Shown: positions 1 to 9,048 of the stretch, piece after piece
How positions within the stretch are numbered: the stretch's first letter is position 1
Layout: each line of letters begins with the position of its first letter
DNA from: Raoultibacter phocaeensis
Lineage (GTDB): Bacteria > Actinomycetota > Coriobacteriia > Coriobacteriales > Eggerthellaceae
DNA: 64,000 nucleotides
Reading direction: 5' to 3'
Assembly (NCBI RefSeq): GCF_901411515.1
Contig: NZ_CABDUX010000001.1
Span: 248,001 to 312,000 of the forward strand
Translations under genes and position numbers: made by a program
Notes under the pieces: model-generated
Database searches by the model: none
Seen by the model: the letters and a program-made list of their open reading frames with translations, nothing else
Told to the model about the DNA's origin: nothing

Positions 1-563
1 GGCACATCGGCCAAGCCTCCCGCAGCAGGTTGCGAGCCCACGGGCACATCGGCCAAGCCCCCCGCGGCTCCCTCGGGTTCGCGGTCGCGCATGAACACCT
101 TCTCGACGTTGCGGAGCATAAGCGTATGCTTGAGATCCTGTTCGACAAGCGGCTGGAGCAGATAGGCCGTCATGCCGAGGAAATGCGCGCCGAGCACATC
201 GGTGATGAGCTGATCGCCGATCATGAGCGTATTCGCACGTTTCGCGTCGATTTTGCGAAGCGCGATGAGAAACGCGGGCGGCAGCGGCTTCACCGCCTTG
301 GCGACGATCGGAAGGTCGAGCTTGCCGGCTAGCTCGTAGACCCCCTCGTGCCAGTTGTTCGAAACAAGGCAGAACGTGATGCCCGCGCTGCGCGCCTTAG
401 AAAGCCAGAAGGCCACATCGCGCGGCACCTCATGGGTGTCGCGCGTGAAAATCGTGTTGTCGATATCGAGCAGCACATGGGAAAACCCAGCATCGACGAT
501 ATCCTTCTGGATATCGATCATCGAGATGCGCGAGAAATATCGTTCGGGCTCGATCAGCGACAT
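1..563 (-). CDS. yqeG: YqeG family HAD phosphatase (3' end outside window)
   Basis: HAD superfamily class IIIA hydrolase of the YqeG type, a family of cytosolic phosphatases with poorly defined substrate. I translated it by hand because the gene runs off the window. The ATG is at 563 and the N-terminus reads MSLIEPERYFSRISMID. Motif I is LLDIDNTIF (two Asp around residues 28-30), motif II is the Ser of CLVSNN, and motif III/IV is MIGDQLITDVLGA. It lies 26 bases downstream of mltG on the same strand and may be cotranscribed. The visible C-terminus holds two copies of GGLADVP, encoded by a direct repeat at bases 1-19 and 42-60, so this copy has an extended, repetitive tail. The stop codon is not in the window. 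Confidence 0.85.
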   Translation of the reverse strand, partial: MSLIEPERYFSRISMIDIQKDIVDAGFSHVLLDIDNTIFTRDTHEVPRDVAFWLSKARSAGITFCLVSNNWHEGVYELAGKLDLPIVAKAVKPLPPAFLIALRKIDAKRANTLMIGDQLITDVLGAHFLGMTAYLLQPLVEQDLKHTLMLRNVEKVFMRDREPEGAAGGLADVPVGSQPAAGGLADV

Positions 564-589
564 GACAGCTCAGCGTAACGATTGCGGCT

Positions 590-1735
590 TTAGGACTGCG
601 CGATATTGTTCTGGTGCTCTTCGTACGTCTCGCTGAAGTTGTGCGAACCGTCGCCAGCGCCCGAGACCACGTAGTACAGATAGGTCGTATCGGCGGGCTG
701 GGCGGCCGCCTTCAGCGATGAAAGCCCGGGCGAGCAGATGGGTCCGGGGGGAAGCCCCTTGTTCAAGTACGTATTGAACGGACCGTCGGTATCGAGATCC
801 TCCTGCGTGATCTCGGTAGAACCCTTCGCGTAGGCGATCGTCGCGTCGATCTGGAGCAGCATATCGGCCGCCATGCGGTTGTAGATGACCGACGATACCG
901 TGGGGCGCTCGTCGTCAAGCGAAGCCTCGCGCTCTATGAGCGATGCGACGATGAGCACCTGGTACTGGTTCAAGCCCTGTTGCTCGGCGTACGAGAAATC
1001 GATGGTCGCGATCTCGGTTTTGTACTGGTCGAGCATCTGGCGCACCACCGCATCGGCCGTGGCATCGGCGATGAGCGGATAGGTCTTCGGGAACAGGAAG
1101 CCCTCGAGCGTGTTGTCGTACGCCCCCGCCACAAACGGGTAATCGGCCTCGTAGGCTGAAGCGTCGCTTGCGCGTGCGAGGAACTCTTCGGCGGTGATAG
1201 TGTCCGGATAGGCTTCGGCGACGCGCTCGGCAGTTTGCCGGATCGTAAAGCCCTCGGGCACGGTGAACGATTCGTCGCCCGGACCTGCTACGAGCATGCC
1301 GACGACGTCTTCGGTGGTCAAGGGACCAGTGAAGGTATACGTACCCGGTTTCAGCGCCGATTCGTGGCCGGCCCCGGTCACGAACTTCACGAATTCGGAA
1401 GAATCCCCGATGACGCGGTTGTTGAACAGCAGCTCCGAGATGGTCATGGCACCGGACCCCTCGGGGATGGTCAGCGTCACGCTTTCGCCCTCGGCGAGGG
1501 TCTCGGCAGCAGCCGGCTCGGCGGAACAGCTTTTGAACAGCGTGAATCCGCCCCATCCCAAGCCGCCGATCACCACGATGGCGAGAATGATCGCCACGAT
1601 GATGGGCGCTTTGCTTTTTTTGGGACGGATATGGCTCGTATCGTACGTCTTGAACTGACGCTCGCCCGCTCGGTGCGCAGCGCGAGCCGCGTGGTTCGGG
1701 CGATTGGAATACGTGACCTGTCTACGAGGGGCCAT
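590..1735 (-). CDS. mltG: Endolytic murein transglycosylase MltG
   Basis: MltG (YceG) cuts nascent glycan strands near the membrane and helps set peptidoglycan strand length. The 381-residue protein has a basic cytoplasmic N-terminus, one membrane helix at about residues 43-66 (APIIVAIILAIVVIGG) and an extracytoplasmic domain. The family catalytic region is seen as LIVASLIEREAS, whose Glu aligns with the E. coli catalytic Glu, followed by SSVIYNRM and LQIDATIAYA, then YLNKGLPPGPICSPG and HNFSETYEEH near the C-terminus. The length is usual for the family. The ATG at 1735 is preceded by AAAGG. The ruvX-mltG order is common in Gram-positive bacteria. Confidence 0.93.
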   Translation of the reverse strand: MAPRRQVTYSNRPNHAARAAHRAGERQFKTYDTSHIRPKKSKAPIIVAIILAIVVIGGLGWGGFTLFKSCSAEPAAAETLAEGESVTLTIPEGSGAMTISELLFNNRVIGDSSEFVKFVTGAGHESALKPGTYTFTGPLTTEDVVGMLVAGPGDESFTVPEGFTIRQTAERVAEAYPDTITAEEFLARASDASAYEADYPFVAGAYDNTLEGFLFPKTYPLIADATADAVVRQMLDQYKTEIATIDFSYAEQQGLNQYQVLIVASLIEREASLDDERPTVSSVIYNRMAADMLLQIDATIAYAKGSTEITQEDLDTDGPFNTYLNKGLPPGPICSPGLSSLKAAAQPADTTYLYYVVSGAGDGSHNFSETYEEHQNNIAQS

Positions 1736-1778
1736 CGGCTACCTTTCTATAGGGCTCAGACGTCGGAACGTGCGCGCC

Positions 1779-2192
1779 TTACGCGTGGCGAGCATCGAGC
1801 CACGCCTGGAGAAACAAGCTCGCAGCTATCATATCCACTTTTCCGCGCATCTCCCGCTCGCCGAAGCCCTTTTCACGCAAACTCCGTTTGGCCTCCTTCG
1901 AGCTCAGCCGCTCGTCGGCGAACACGTGGGGGATGCCGGTGGCATCGGTGATCTTCTCGGCCGTCGCCTTGATGCTTTTCGCCTGCGGGCCTTCTTTATG
2001 CCCCATGGTGTACGGAAGCCCGCACACGAACAGCTCGGGCTCCCAATCTTCGAGAAGACGGCGAAACGCCGGCGTGTTGCCGAGCACATCGGCTGCGGGC
2101 AGTACGGCAAGCGGCGTTGCCACCTGCTCGGCAGGATCGCAGATGGCCAGGCCGACGCGAACCTGCCCGATATCGAGCGCCATGACTCTCAT
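1779..2192 (-). CDS. ruvX: RuvX/YqgF family pre-16S rRNA nuclease
   Basis: RuvX is an RNase H-fold protein implicated in 5' end maturation of 16S rRNA. The 137-residue protein has the usual length and begins MRVMALDIGQVRVGLAICD, where the Asp of ALDIG is the first catalytic carboxylate. LFVCGLPYTMGH and FADERLSSKEAKRSL carry the other conserved blocks, and the C-terminal DMIAASLFLQAWLD supplies the last Asp. AAGGAACAACC precedes the ATG at 2192. It sits between alaS and mltG, 15 bases downstream of alaS, in one minus-strand run. Confidence 0.92.
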   Translation of the reverse strand: MRVMALDIGQVRVGLAICDPAEQVATPLAVLPAADVLGNTPAFRRLLEDWEPELFVCGLPYTMGHKEGPQAKSIKATAEKITDATGIPHVFADERLSSKEAKRSLREKGFGEREMRGKVDMIAASLFLQAWLDARHA

Positions 2193-2207
2193 GGTTGTTC
2201 CTTACGG

Positions 2208-4853
2208 CTACGCGGAAACGAGCATCGAGCGCGCCGCGTCGAGCGCCGCGTCTATGCCGGAAAGGTCTTTACCGCCGGCCTGCGCCATCGACGGTTTGCC
2301 GCCGCCGCCGCCCTTGATCGAAGGCGAGATAGCCTTGATGACGGCTCCAGCGTCGAAGCCCGCTTCAACCGCTTCGGGCGTGCCTGCGGCAAGCAAGATC
2401 GGCGTGCCGTTGTTGTCTGCTGCGAGCACGGCGGCACCGGGCGCATTCAGGCGAGCCCGCACGATATCCCAGGCGTTGCGCAGCCCCCCGACATCGGCGG
2501 TGCCGAGGTTGGCAACGATAAGCGGGTAGCCCGCATCGAGCGCGGTATCGAGAATCGAGAGCATCTCTTCCCCCGAGGCGATCTCCTTGTTGTTCTTGCG
2601 CTTGTCCTGTAAATCCTTCATGGCCTTGAGGTTTGCAGCAGTGCGCTCACTCACATCGAACAGGGGCACCTTGAGCTCGGATGCTGTATCCTTGAGCTCG
2701 TCTTCGACCCTGTTCATGTACTCGAGCGCATCAAAGCTGGTAACCGCCTCGATGCGGCGCAGATTCGCGCCCACGCTCGACTCGCCGGTGATCTTCACGA
2801 AACCGATTTCGCTCGTAGCCGACACGTGCGTGCCGCCGCAAAGCTCCTGCGATACGCCCTCGATGTCGAGCACGCGCACGAATTCGCCGTATTTCTCGCC
2901 GAACAGCGCGATCACGCCCGCCTCGCGCGCCGACGTGATGGAGGTCTCGTAGGCACGGACCGCATGGTTCTCCATGATCTTCTGATTCGACAGACGCTCG
3001 ACTTCGGCAATCTGCTCGGGTGTCATGCCCTCGAAATGCGTGAAGTCGAAGCGGAGACGGTTTGGCGCGACGAAGCTGCCGGCCTGCTTCACATGCTCGC
3101 CAAGCACTTGGCGAAGCGCCCAGTGCAGGATATGCGTTGCCGTATGGTTGCGGCGTATGCGCTCGCGGCGCGGCACGTCGATGGCGGCACGTACGGTATC
3201 GCCGACGCGAATGCGGCCGCCGGGCAGCTCTTCTGAAACCTTTACGGTATGCGCGATCAGGCCCTTCTCGGGCTCTTTCGTATCGAGGACCTCGACGAGA
3301 ACATCATCTTCGGCAAGAACGCCGATATCGCCCACCTGACCGCCCTTTTCGGCATAGAACGGCGTTGCATCGAGCACCACGCGGCCTTCTTCGCCCGCTG
3401 CAAGCGCATCGACTCTCGCCCCATCTTTGACGATGGCGAGCACGCGGGCCGAGGCGTCGTTTTTGGTGTATCCCACAAACTCGGTCGGACCCGTTTCTTC
3501 CACTATCTCGCTCATGACGCCGCCGTACGTGGACCACGCCTTGTCGGCGTCTTTCGCATTCGCACGCGCACGGGCGCGCTGTTCGGCCATCGAGCGCTCG
3601 AAGCCCTCGAGGTCAACCGTGATGCCGCGCGCATCGGCGATTTCCTCGGTAACCTCGATCGGAAAGCCGTACGTATCGTGAAGCGTGAAAGCGGTCTCGC
3701 CCGCAAGCACATCGCCTTCGAGCTTGCCGAGCGCATCGTCGAGGTAGGCCTGCCCCTGGCGCAGCGTGGAACCGAAGCGCTCTTCCTCCGACAGCACCAC
3801 GCGCTGGGTGAGTTCGCGGTTCTCGACGATCTCAGGGTACACGTCGCCCATGAGCTCGATCACCTTGTCGACGTACTCGCCCAAGAACGGACCCTCGATA
3901 CCGAGCAAATGCCCCTTCATGACGGCACGGCGCAGCAAACGGCGCAGCACGTAGCCGCGACCTTCGTTGGAGGGAAGGATGCCGTCGGAGATCATGAACG
4001 TAACCGAGCGGCTATGGTCGGCGATGATGCGCAGGCTCAAATCGGTCTCGGCATCTTCGCCGTACGTCGCACCCGCCAGACGTTCGCCCACAGAGAGCAG
4101 ATCGCGCATAAGGTCGATCTCGTAGTTGGACTGAACGCCCTGCATGATAGCGGCGATGCGCTCGAGCCCCATACCCGTGTCGATGTTCTTCTTGGGAAGC
4201 TCTACGAGCGTGCCGTCTTCTTGGCCATCGTACTGGGTGAACACAAGGTTCCAGTATTCGAGGTAACGATCGCAATCACAGCCGGGTGCACAGTCGGGAT
4301 TGCCGCACCCGAATTCGGGACCCTGATCGTAGTATAGCTCGGAGCAGGGGCCGCACGGGCCTGTGGGCCCGGCGCGCCAGAAGTTGTCCTCTTCGCCCAA
4401 CCGCGAGATGCGCTCCTCGGGAATGCCGAGCGATTTCCATATCTCGATGGTCTCGTCGTCATCGAAAAAGACCGTGAAATACAGGCGATCGACGGGGAGT
4501 CCCAACACTTCGGTGGAGAACTCGAGCGCCCACGCGCACATCTCCTCCTTGAAGTAATCGCCGAAGCTGAAGTTTCCGAGCATCTCGAAGAAGCTCAAGT
4601 GCCGCCCCGTCGTGCCGATGATGTCTATGTCGTTGGTGCGCACGCACTTCTGCACGGTCGTCGTGCCGACGTAGGGTGCCTCGAGGTGCTTTTGCTGCAG
4701 GAAGTACGGTTTGAACTGCACCATGCCGGCGCTCGTCAAAAGAAGCGACGGATCGTCGGGGATAAGCGAGGAAGAAGGCATGCGCTTGCAGCCCTTTTCC
4801 TCGAAAAAGCGCAGGTATTTTTCTCGAATGTCAGCAGTGCTCAAGTATTCCAT
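2208..4853 (-). CDS. alaS: Alanyl-tRNA synthetase
   Basis: Class II alanyl-tRNA synthetase, which charges tRNA-Ala in the cytosol and hydrolyses mischarged products. With the start chosen here it has 881 residues: an N-terminal catalytic domain (MEYLSTADIREKYLRFFEEKG, then TSAGMVQFKPYF and GNFSFGDYFKEEM), a tRNA-binding region, an editing domain with the HTATH zinc motif and CGGTH, and a C-terminal DHHA1 domain with the glycine-rich GGGGG stretch. An alternative ATG at 4880 adds nine residues and forms an ATGA overlap with the upstream transporter gene. I prefer 4853 because homologues begin at the MEYLS-like segment and an AGAAAGAG stretch lies about 11 bases upstream, but the coupled start is possible. 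Confidence 0.95.
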   Translation of the reverse strand: MEYLSTADIREKYLRFFEEKGCKRMPSSSLIPDDPSLLLTSAGMVQFKPYFLQQKHLEAPYVGTTTVQKCVRTNDIDIIGTTGRHLSFFEMLGNFSFGDYFKEEMCAWALEFSTEVLGLPVDRLYFTVFFDDDETIEIWKSLGIPEERISRLGEEDNFWRAGPTGPCGPCSELYYDQGPEFGCGNPDCAPGCDCDRYLEYWNLVFTQYDGQEDGTLVELPKKNIDTGMGLERIAAIMQGVQSNYEIDLMRDLLSVGERLAGATYGEDAETDLSLRIIADHSRSVTFMISDGILPSNEGRGYVLRRLLRRAVMKGHLLGIEGPFLGEYVDKVIELMGDVYPEIVENRELTQRVVLSEEERFGSTLRQGQAYLDDALGKLEGDVLAGETAFTLHDTYGFPIEVTEEIADARGITVDLEGFERSMAEQRARARANAKDADKAWSTYGGVMSEIVEETGPTEFVGYTKNDASARVLAIVKDGARVDALAAGEEGRVVLDATPFYAEKGGQVGDIGVLAEDDVLVEVLDTKEPEKGLIAHTVKVSEELPGGRIRVGDTVRAAIDVPRRERIRRNHTATHILHWALRQVLGEHVKQAGSFVAPNRLRFDFTHFEGMTPEQIAEVERLSNQKIMENHAVRAYETSITSAREAGVIALFGEKYGEFVRVLDIEGVSQELCGGTHVSATSEIGFVKITGESSVGANLRRIEAVTSFDALEYMNRVEDELKDTASELKVPLFDVSERTAANLKAMKDLQDKRKNNKEIASGEEMLSILDTALDAGYPLIVANLGTADVGGLRNAWDIVRARLNAPGAAVLAADNNGTPILLAAGTPEAVEAGFDAGAVIKAISPSIKGGGGGKPSMAQAGGKDLSGIDAALDAARSMLVSA

Positions 4854-4876
4854 TGTCGTTCGTACTCTTTCTCGAA

Positions 4877-6277
4877 TCATTCGTTATCGTCGTCGCCCGC
4901 TTCGTCGGCACCTGCCGGCCCCCCGCTCTTGCCTGCCTCTTCAGGCGACCGCCCACCGCGGTCCTTTTCAGGCGCATGCGCCGACGGCATCTCTTCGCGG
5001 ACCGAGGTGCCGTCGCGGGTGCTTTTCTCGTACGTCGGCGACGCCATGTCGGCCAGCGGATCGACAAGCATCCCTTCGGTGCCCGTGGGCGTTCCCTTGA
5101 AGAACACCCCGTCCTCTGCCACGATGCGCCGCCCCGTGCGCTTCTCGAAATAGTACACGAAAACCGACTTCGCGACAGCCACAGCAGGGATGGATGCGAG
5201 CATCCCCACAATGCCTCCCATAAAACCGCTCATGGCGCTGCCGATCGCCGACCCCGCAAGGAGCGCAATGATGACGAGCGCCGGGTGCACGTTGACCGAG
5301 TTGGACATGAGCTTCGGCGACACGAACGTGTACACGAACTGCTGGATCGCGATGGTGACCACCACGGCCACAAGCGCAACGACCGGGCTCACGAACACGC
5401 AGGCGATGGCCGCAAGGGCGCCGCCGAGCCAGGGGCCGACGACGGGAATGATGTTGAGAAGGCCCGTGATGCCGCCGAGCGCGGCGTAGTTGGGCACCCC
5501 GATGATCGCGAACGCGATGCCGCAGGCCAAACCGATGAGGAAGCACTGCACAAGCGTCGCCTTGATGTAACCGCCCATCACGCGGGTGAACGTGACGTAG
5601 AGCATCATGGCGTCTTCTTTGCGCTTCTCGCCGATGAGGCGGCGGCATTCGCGACCGAGCGCGGGAAGCTCCATGAGGATCCAGAACGCCACGACCATCG
5701 AAAAGCCGACGACCATGAAGCTGTTCGCGATGCCGCCGCCGACCGCTACGATGCCCTCGGCACTCACTTTCGCGGTATCGCTTGCCCATGCGCCGACCGA
5801 CTTGGTGAGGTCGTCGATCCAGCCGCTGACGAAATCGTTCTGGAACAAATGCTCGTACTGTGGATACACGCTGTTGTACCAATCGGTGATCTGCTGGACG
5901 TAGGTGGGTATCGACTGGATCAGGTTCATGAACTGATCGCCGATGCCGAACACCGGCGAGAACAGAAGCGCTCCCAAACCGACGAGCACGATGAACATGA
6001 GCACGTAGGCGATCGTGGTGCCGATCGCCCGGTTGAGCCCGAACTTTTCGAGCCGGTTCACCGGCGTACGCAGGCAGAAAACGATGATACACGTCCAGAC
6101 AACGATGCCGACCGGTACCGAAAGAATGTTCATGACGTAGGCGAATACGGCGGTCAGCAGGATGGCGCCGACAACGGTCCACACCTGAAAGCAGCGCTTG
6201 CGTACTTTTTCCCTGCGCTTTTGTTCAACCGATTCTTCGCACACGCCTTCCGACGGTACCGCGCTCGCCCCTGCCAT
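4877..6277 (-). CDS. AI-2E family transporter
   Basis: Integral membrane protein of the AI-2E/PerM family; members export small molecules or move cations, and the substrate here is unknown. The 466-residue product has paired N-terminal helices (about residues 33-52 and 55-70), a hydrophilic extracytoplasmic segment (FGIGDQFMNLIQSIPTYVQQ) and a C-terminal bundle including GVPNYAALGGITGLLNIIPVVGPWLGG, the family's most conserved region. The last 80 residues are hydrophilic and rich in Gly, Asp and Glu. The 3' end overlaps the alternative alaS start (ATGA at 4880-4877). It lies 5 bases after the DUF948-like gene. Confidence 0.85.
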   Translation of the reverse strand: MAGASAVPSEGVCEESVEQKRREKVRKRCFQVWTVVGAILLTAVFAYVMNILSVPVGIVVWTCIIVFCLRTPVNRLEKFGLNRAIGTTIAYVLMFIVLVGLGALLFSPVFGIGDQFMNLIQSIPTYVQQITDWYNSVYPQYEHLFQNDFVSGWIDDLTKSVGAWASDTAKVSAEGIVAVGGGIANSFMVVGFSMVVAFWILMELPALGRECRRLIGEKRKEDAMMLYVTFTRVMGGYIKATLVQCFLIGLACGIAFAIIGVPNYAALGGITGLLNIIPVVGPWLGGALAAIACVFVSPVVALVAVVVTIAIQQFVYTFVSPKLMSNSVNVHPALVIIALLAGSAIGSAMSGFMGGIVGMLASIPAVAVAKSVFVYYFEKRTGRRIVAEDGVFFKGTPTGTEGMLVDPLADMASPTYEKSTRDGTSVREEMPSAHAPEKDRGGRSPEEAGKSGGPAGADEAGDDDNE

Positions 6278-6282
6278 GAACG

Positions 6283-7110
6283 TTAGTCCGCTTTAGGTTG
6301 GGCGGACACACCAGCGCTTGCCGCAGGCTCTCCTCCGTAGGTGAAGTACTTCTCCTTGGCAGCGGTCGCATCGGCTTCCACGACGGCATGCACCGCATCG
6401 GCCATATGCGCCGCAGCAGCGTTGGCTTTGTCCGCCGATTCCTGGCGCTCTGCGGCTGCCGCTTCGCGCTCGGCCTTGCGCTCGCGCGTGCGGTCACGCG
6501 CCTCATCGGCGCCTTCGCTTGCCGCCTGGGCAACATCCTGAGCCATCGATGCCGCAACCTTCGCCGCATCTTGTGCCACAGCACCTGCCGCTTTCACGGT
6601 ATCCTGAGCTGTTTCGACGACGGTTTTATCTTCGCGCGCATGCTTCGGTTCGGGCTCGGGAGCATTCCGCTCGTGGCCGAGCGAGACCGATTCGGAGCTC
6701 GCCTTGCGCGTTTTGAACACGTTGCGCACCTTGCTCGACACGCTGTTCACCAATTCGAGGGGGGCGTTCGCCGCCGTATCCACCGCATCGACGGCCGAAG
6801 ACAGCGATCCGGTGATGTCGTTCACGTCTTCGAGGATCTGATCAACACGCATGATTTCGAGGTTCGCAGCATCGACGGTGAGCGATACGCGCTCGACAAG
6901 CGGATCGACCTTCGCGACGATCGGTTTGATGGAATCGGTGATCTCTTCGACGTTTGCGAGGGTCGGTTGTATCTGGCGCTGCACGTCATCGACCGTTTTG
7001 CGCGTTTTCCTGATTGTGAGCACGAGCTCGATGACGAGCCATACCAAAGCGGCACCGACTAGAACGTACACGATAGGAAGTGCGATCTGTACTATTTCAG
7101 CGAAATCCAT
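6283..7110 (-). CDS. DUF948-like membrane protein with coiled tail
   Basis: A 275-residue protein with one N-terminal membrane helix (about residues 5-30) followed by long amphipathic helices typical of DUF948: DDVQRQIQPTLANVEEITDS and PLVERVSLTVDAANLEIMR. The second half is an Ala/Glu/Arg-rich low-complexity tail (AEREAAAAERQESADKA). DUF948 proteins often accompany cell-envelope genes, but no biochemical role is established. The start at 7110 is set by a strong GAGGAG ribosome site; an upstream in-frame codon at 7137 would add nine residues without such a site. The gene leads the transporter and alaS in the same direction. Confidence 0.75.
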   Translation of the reverse strand: MDFAEIVQIALPIVYVLVGAALVWLVIELVLTIRKTRKTVDDVQRQIQPTLANVEEITDSIKPIVAKVDPLVERVSLTVDAANLEIMRVDQILEDVNDITGSLSSAVDAVDTAANAPLELVNSVSSKVRNVFKTRKASSESVSLGHERNAPEPEPKHAREDKTVVETAQDTVKAAGAVAQDAAKVAASMAQDVAQAASEGADEARDRTRERKAEREAAAAERQESADKANAAAAHMADAVHAVVEADATAAKEKYFTYGGEPAASAGVSAQPKAD

Positions 7111-7263
7111 TGAACTCCTCCTCGCTTTTCGAATCAATAACTATACCACGGTACGAATTGATTCTATACGCGCGCGCGAGTGTTTTCATGGGGCGTTCAT
7201 AGTGCGTTTCTGTCATGTTACCTGCGCGAAGAACACGGCATGGCCACGAGCGCCCATATGAAA

Positions 7264-7370
7264 GCCGCGTGCAGCCCGACGGCGCTTGGCGCACAAGCCG
7301 CGTGCGGCCCGACGGCCAACGGGTATGCGAGCCGCATGCGAGTCGATACCGCACGAGTATGCGAGCCGCG
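7264..7370. repeat. Short direct repeats between rarA and the DUF948 gene
   Basis: The 261-base gap at 7111-7371 contains no credible gene. It holds two 20-base near-identical direct repeats (7264-7283 and 7297-7316, one mismatch) and two copies of GTATGCGAGCCGC (7323-7335 and 7358-7370). They lie just downstream of the rarA stop codon. No terminator with a T tract was found here. Confidence 0.6.
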
Positions 7371-7371
7371 T

Positions 7372-8685
7372 TTACTGCCCCGGCTTGCGATCGCGCGTAA
7401 CCGCATCCGTGCGATACGCTTCCCACCCGCGCTCGCCCGGCTGATAGAATGCTCCGCGCTCGAGGCCGTCGGGCAAGTACTGCTGATCCACCCACCCCCC
7501 GGGATAGTTGTGCGGGTATTTGTATTCGCCGTACTCATCCGATCCGGGACGGTGCCGGTCGCGCAAGTTGTCGGGCACGCTGCGCAGGGGGCCCTTTCGC
7601 ACTTCGGCGAGTGCATCGAAAATACCGCACGCGGCATTCGACTTGGGTGCGAGCGCCATGTAGGTTGCAGCCTGCGCGAGGATAAGCTGGCATTCGGGAT
7701 AGCCGATGACCTCGGCGGACTTGAACGCAGCTTCGGCGATGAGCAGCGCTTGCGGATCGGCGTTGCCGATGTCCTCGGCAGCGAGGATGAAGATGCGCCG
7801 TGCGATGAACTTGGGGTCCTCTCCCCCGTCGATCATGCGCGCGAGCCAGTACAACGCCGCATCGGGATCGCTGCCGCGCATGGATTTGATGAACGCGGAT
7901 ATGATGTCGTAATGCATATCTTTGTTCTTGTCGTACGGAAGCGAGCGGTGCGGCGTGGTTGCGCGCACGGTGTCTTCGTCGATGACTGCCGGTTTCTGCT
8001 TCGTACCTGCGCGCAGCATGCCGGAAGCGAGCTCGAGCGTGGTGAGCGCCCCTCGTCCGTCACCGCCAGCCAGAAGCACGATGGCGTCTGCGGCTTTATC
8101 GTCGAGCTTGTACGCACCCGCAAGTCCACGATCGTCGGACACGGCGCGATCGAGCAGCTCGCGGATATCGTCATCGGAAAGACCTTTGAGTTCGACCACG
8201 CGCGAACGCGATATGAGTGCGGAGTTCACTTCGAAAAACGGGTTTTCAGTTGTTGCGCCCACAAGCACGACGATGCGATCCTCCACCGCGTGGAGCAGAG
8301 CATCTTGCTGGCTTCGGTTGAAACGGTGGATCTCGTCGACGAACAGGATGGTGCGCAAGTTGCTCATCGTCAGACGCTTTTCTGCGGCGTCGATTTCTCG
8401 GCGCAGATCGGATACCGTGCCCCCGACCGCCGACACCTCTACAAACGTTGCCTTCGTGGTTTCGGCGATGACGTGTGCAAGCGAGGTCTTACCCGTACCC
8501 GCCGGGCCGAATAGGATGACCGAACTCAGCGAATCGTTTTCAATGGCGGTGCGCAGCCAGCTTCCGGGGCCGACCGCCTGCCCTTGCCCCACAAGCTCGT
8601 CGAGCGAACGCGGACGCATGCGTACGGCAAGCGGTGCGACCGACCGCTTGGCATCGTTTTCTATTTCGGTGAACAGATTATCCAT
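7372..8685 (-). CDS. rarA: Replication-associated recombination protein A (RarA/MgsA)
   Basis: AAA+ ATPase related to clamp loaders that acts at stalled replication forks. From the ATG at 8685 the protein has 437 residues. Walker A is GPAGTGKTS, Walker B is ILFVDEIHRF, sensor 1 is GATTENPFFEV, and SALISRSRV supplies the arginine finger. The C-terminal tetramerisation half has the family signature DPDAALYWLARMIDGGEDP and ARRIFILAAEDIGNADP, ending with YKYPHNYPGGWV. A GTG 33 bases upstream would add 11 residues; the N-terminus MDNLF fits the family better. Confidence 0.95.
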   Translation of the reverse strand: MDNLFTEIENDAKRSVAPLAVRMRPRSLDELVGQGQAVGPGSWLRTAIENDSLSSVILFGPAGTGKTSLAHVIAETTKATFVEVSAVGGTVSDLRREIDAAEKRLTMSNLRTILFVDEIHRFNRSQQDALLHAVEDRIVVLVGATTENPFFEVNSALISRSRVVELKGLSDDDIRELLDRAVSDDRGLAGAYKLDDKAADAIVLLAGGDGRGALTTLELASGMLRAGTKQKPAVIDEDTVRATTPHRSLPYDKNKDMHYDIISAFIKSMRGSDPDAALYWLARMIDGGEDPKFIARRIFILAAEDIGNADPQALLIAEAAFKSAEVIGYPECQLILAQAATYMALAPKSNAACGIFDALAEVRKGPLRSVPDNLRDRHRPGSDEYGEYKYPHNYPGGWVDQQYLPDGLERGAFYQPGERGWEAYRTDAVTRDRKPGQ

Positions 8686-8836
8686 CCGTTCATTGTACCG
8701 TGTACCGTCGATAAACACAAACTTTTGTTCGCTTCATATGAACGCTGCGCGAACGAGAGCGCCCGGTGCCATGGATGCTTTGTCCCATGCAGATAACGGT
8801 TGTATGTCAAGACTTTTATTCTATCGAAGGCACCCA

Positions 8837-8842
8837 TATACT
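8837..8842 (+). promoter_or_regulatory. -10 element of the candidate 6S RNA
   Basis: TATACT at 8837-8842 is one base from the consensus -10 box and ends 8 bases before the first base of the closing stem of the RNA described next. The matching -35 region around 8814-8819 is weak. The placement predicts transcription starting at about 8849-8850. Confidence 0.5.
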
Positions 8843-8849
8843 CAAAGCA

Positions 8850-9013
8850 CGCTCTGCTCCTGGATCATCAATTGCGATGGACCGACGCTATATTTTAGGG
8901 AGCTCAAGATAGCGGGTGGAATGGAGATTCGTATCCGTTGATACGAAAGCCAGGAAGCCAGCTGCGAGCACCCACCTTTCGAGGTGGGTTCATCCTAGAC
9001 CAGGGGTGGGGCT
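8850..9013 (+). ncRNA. ssrS: Candidate 6S RNA
   Basis: A structured, non-coding segment of about 162 bases. Bases 8851-8863 pair with 9000-9012 through 13 consecutive pairs including G-U, forming a closing stem. The interior has a wide unpaired region, an 8-bp hairpin (TTCGTATC with GATACGAA, 8928-8947) in the terminal arm and a second hairpin (CCCACCT, loop TTCG, AGGTGGG, 8971-8987) followed by TTCA on the 3' side of the bubble. Closing stem, central bubble, terminal arm and the 3'-side hairpin are the hallmarks of 6S RNA, which mimics open promoter DNA and binds RNA polymerase. A -10 box precedes it and a terminator follows. A different ncRNA family is possible. Confidence 0.6.
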
Positions 9014-9018
9014 TATGA

Positions 9019-9048
9019 AGGCGTCCGCGTGCGGGCGCCTTTCCTTTT
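9019..9048 (+). terminator. Intrinsic terminator after the candidate 6S RNA
   Basis: AGGCGTCC (9019-9026) pairs with GGGCGCCT (9033-9040) with one G-U pair and a 6-base loop, followed by TTTCCTTTT. It lies 6 bases after the closing stem of the candidate 6S RNA. Confidence 0.75.

Noticed and set aside
4853-6286. 477-codon plus-strand open frame opposite the AI-2E transporter
   Set aside because: Arg/His/Asp-rich antisense of a clear membrane protein gene.
7180-8514. 444-codon plus-strand open frame opposite rarA
   Set aside because: Antisense shadow; the rarA frame has every AAA+ motif.
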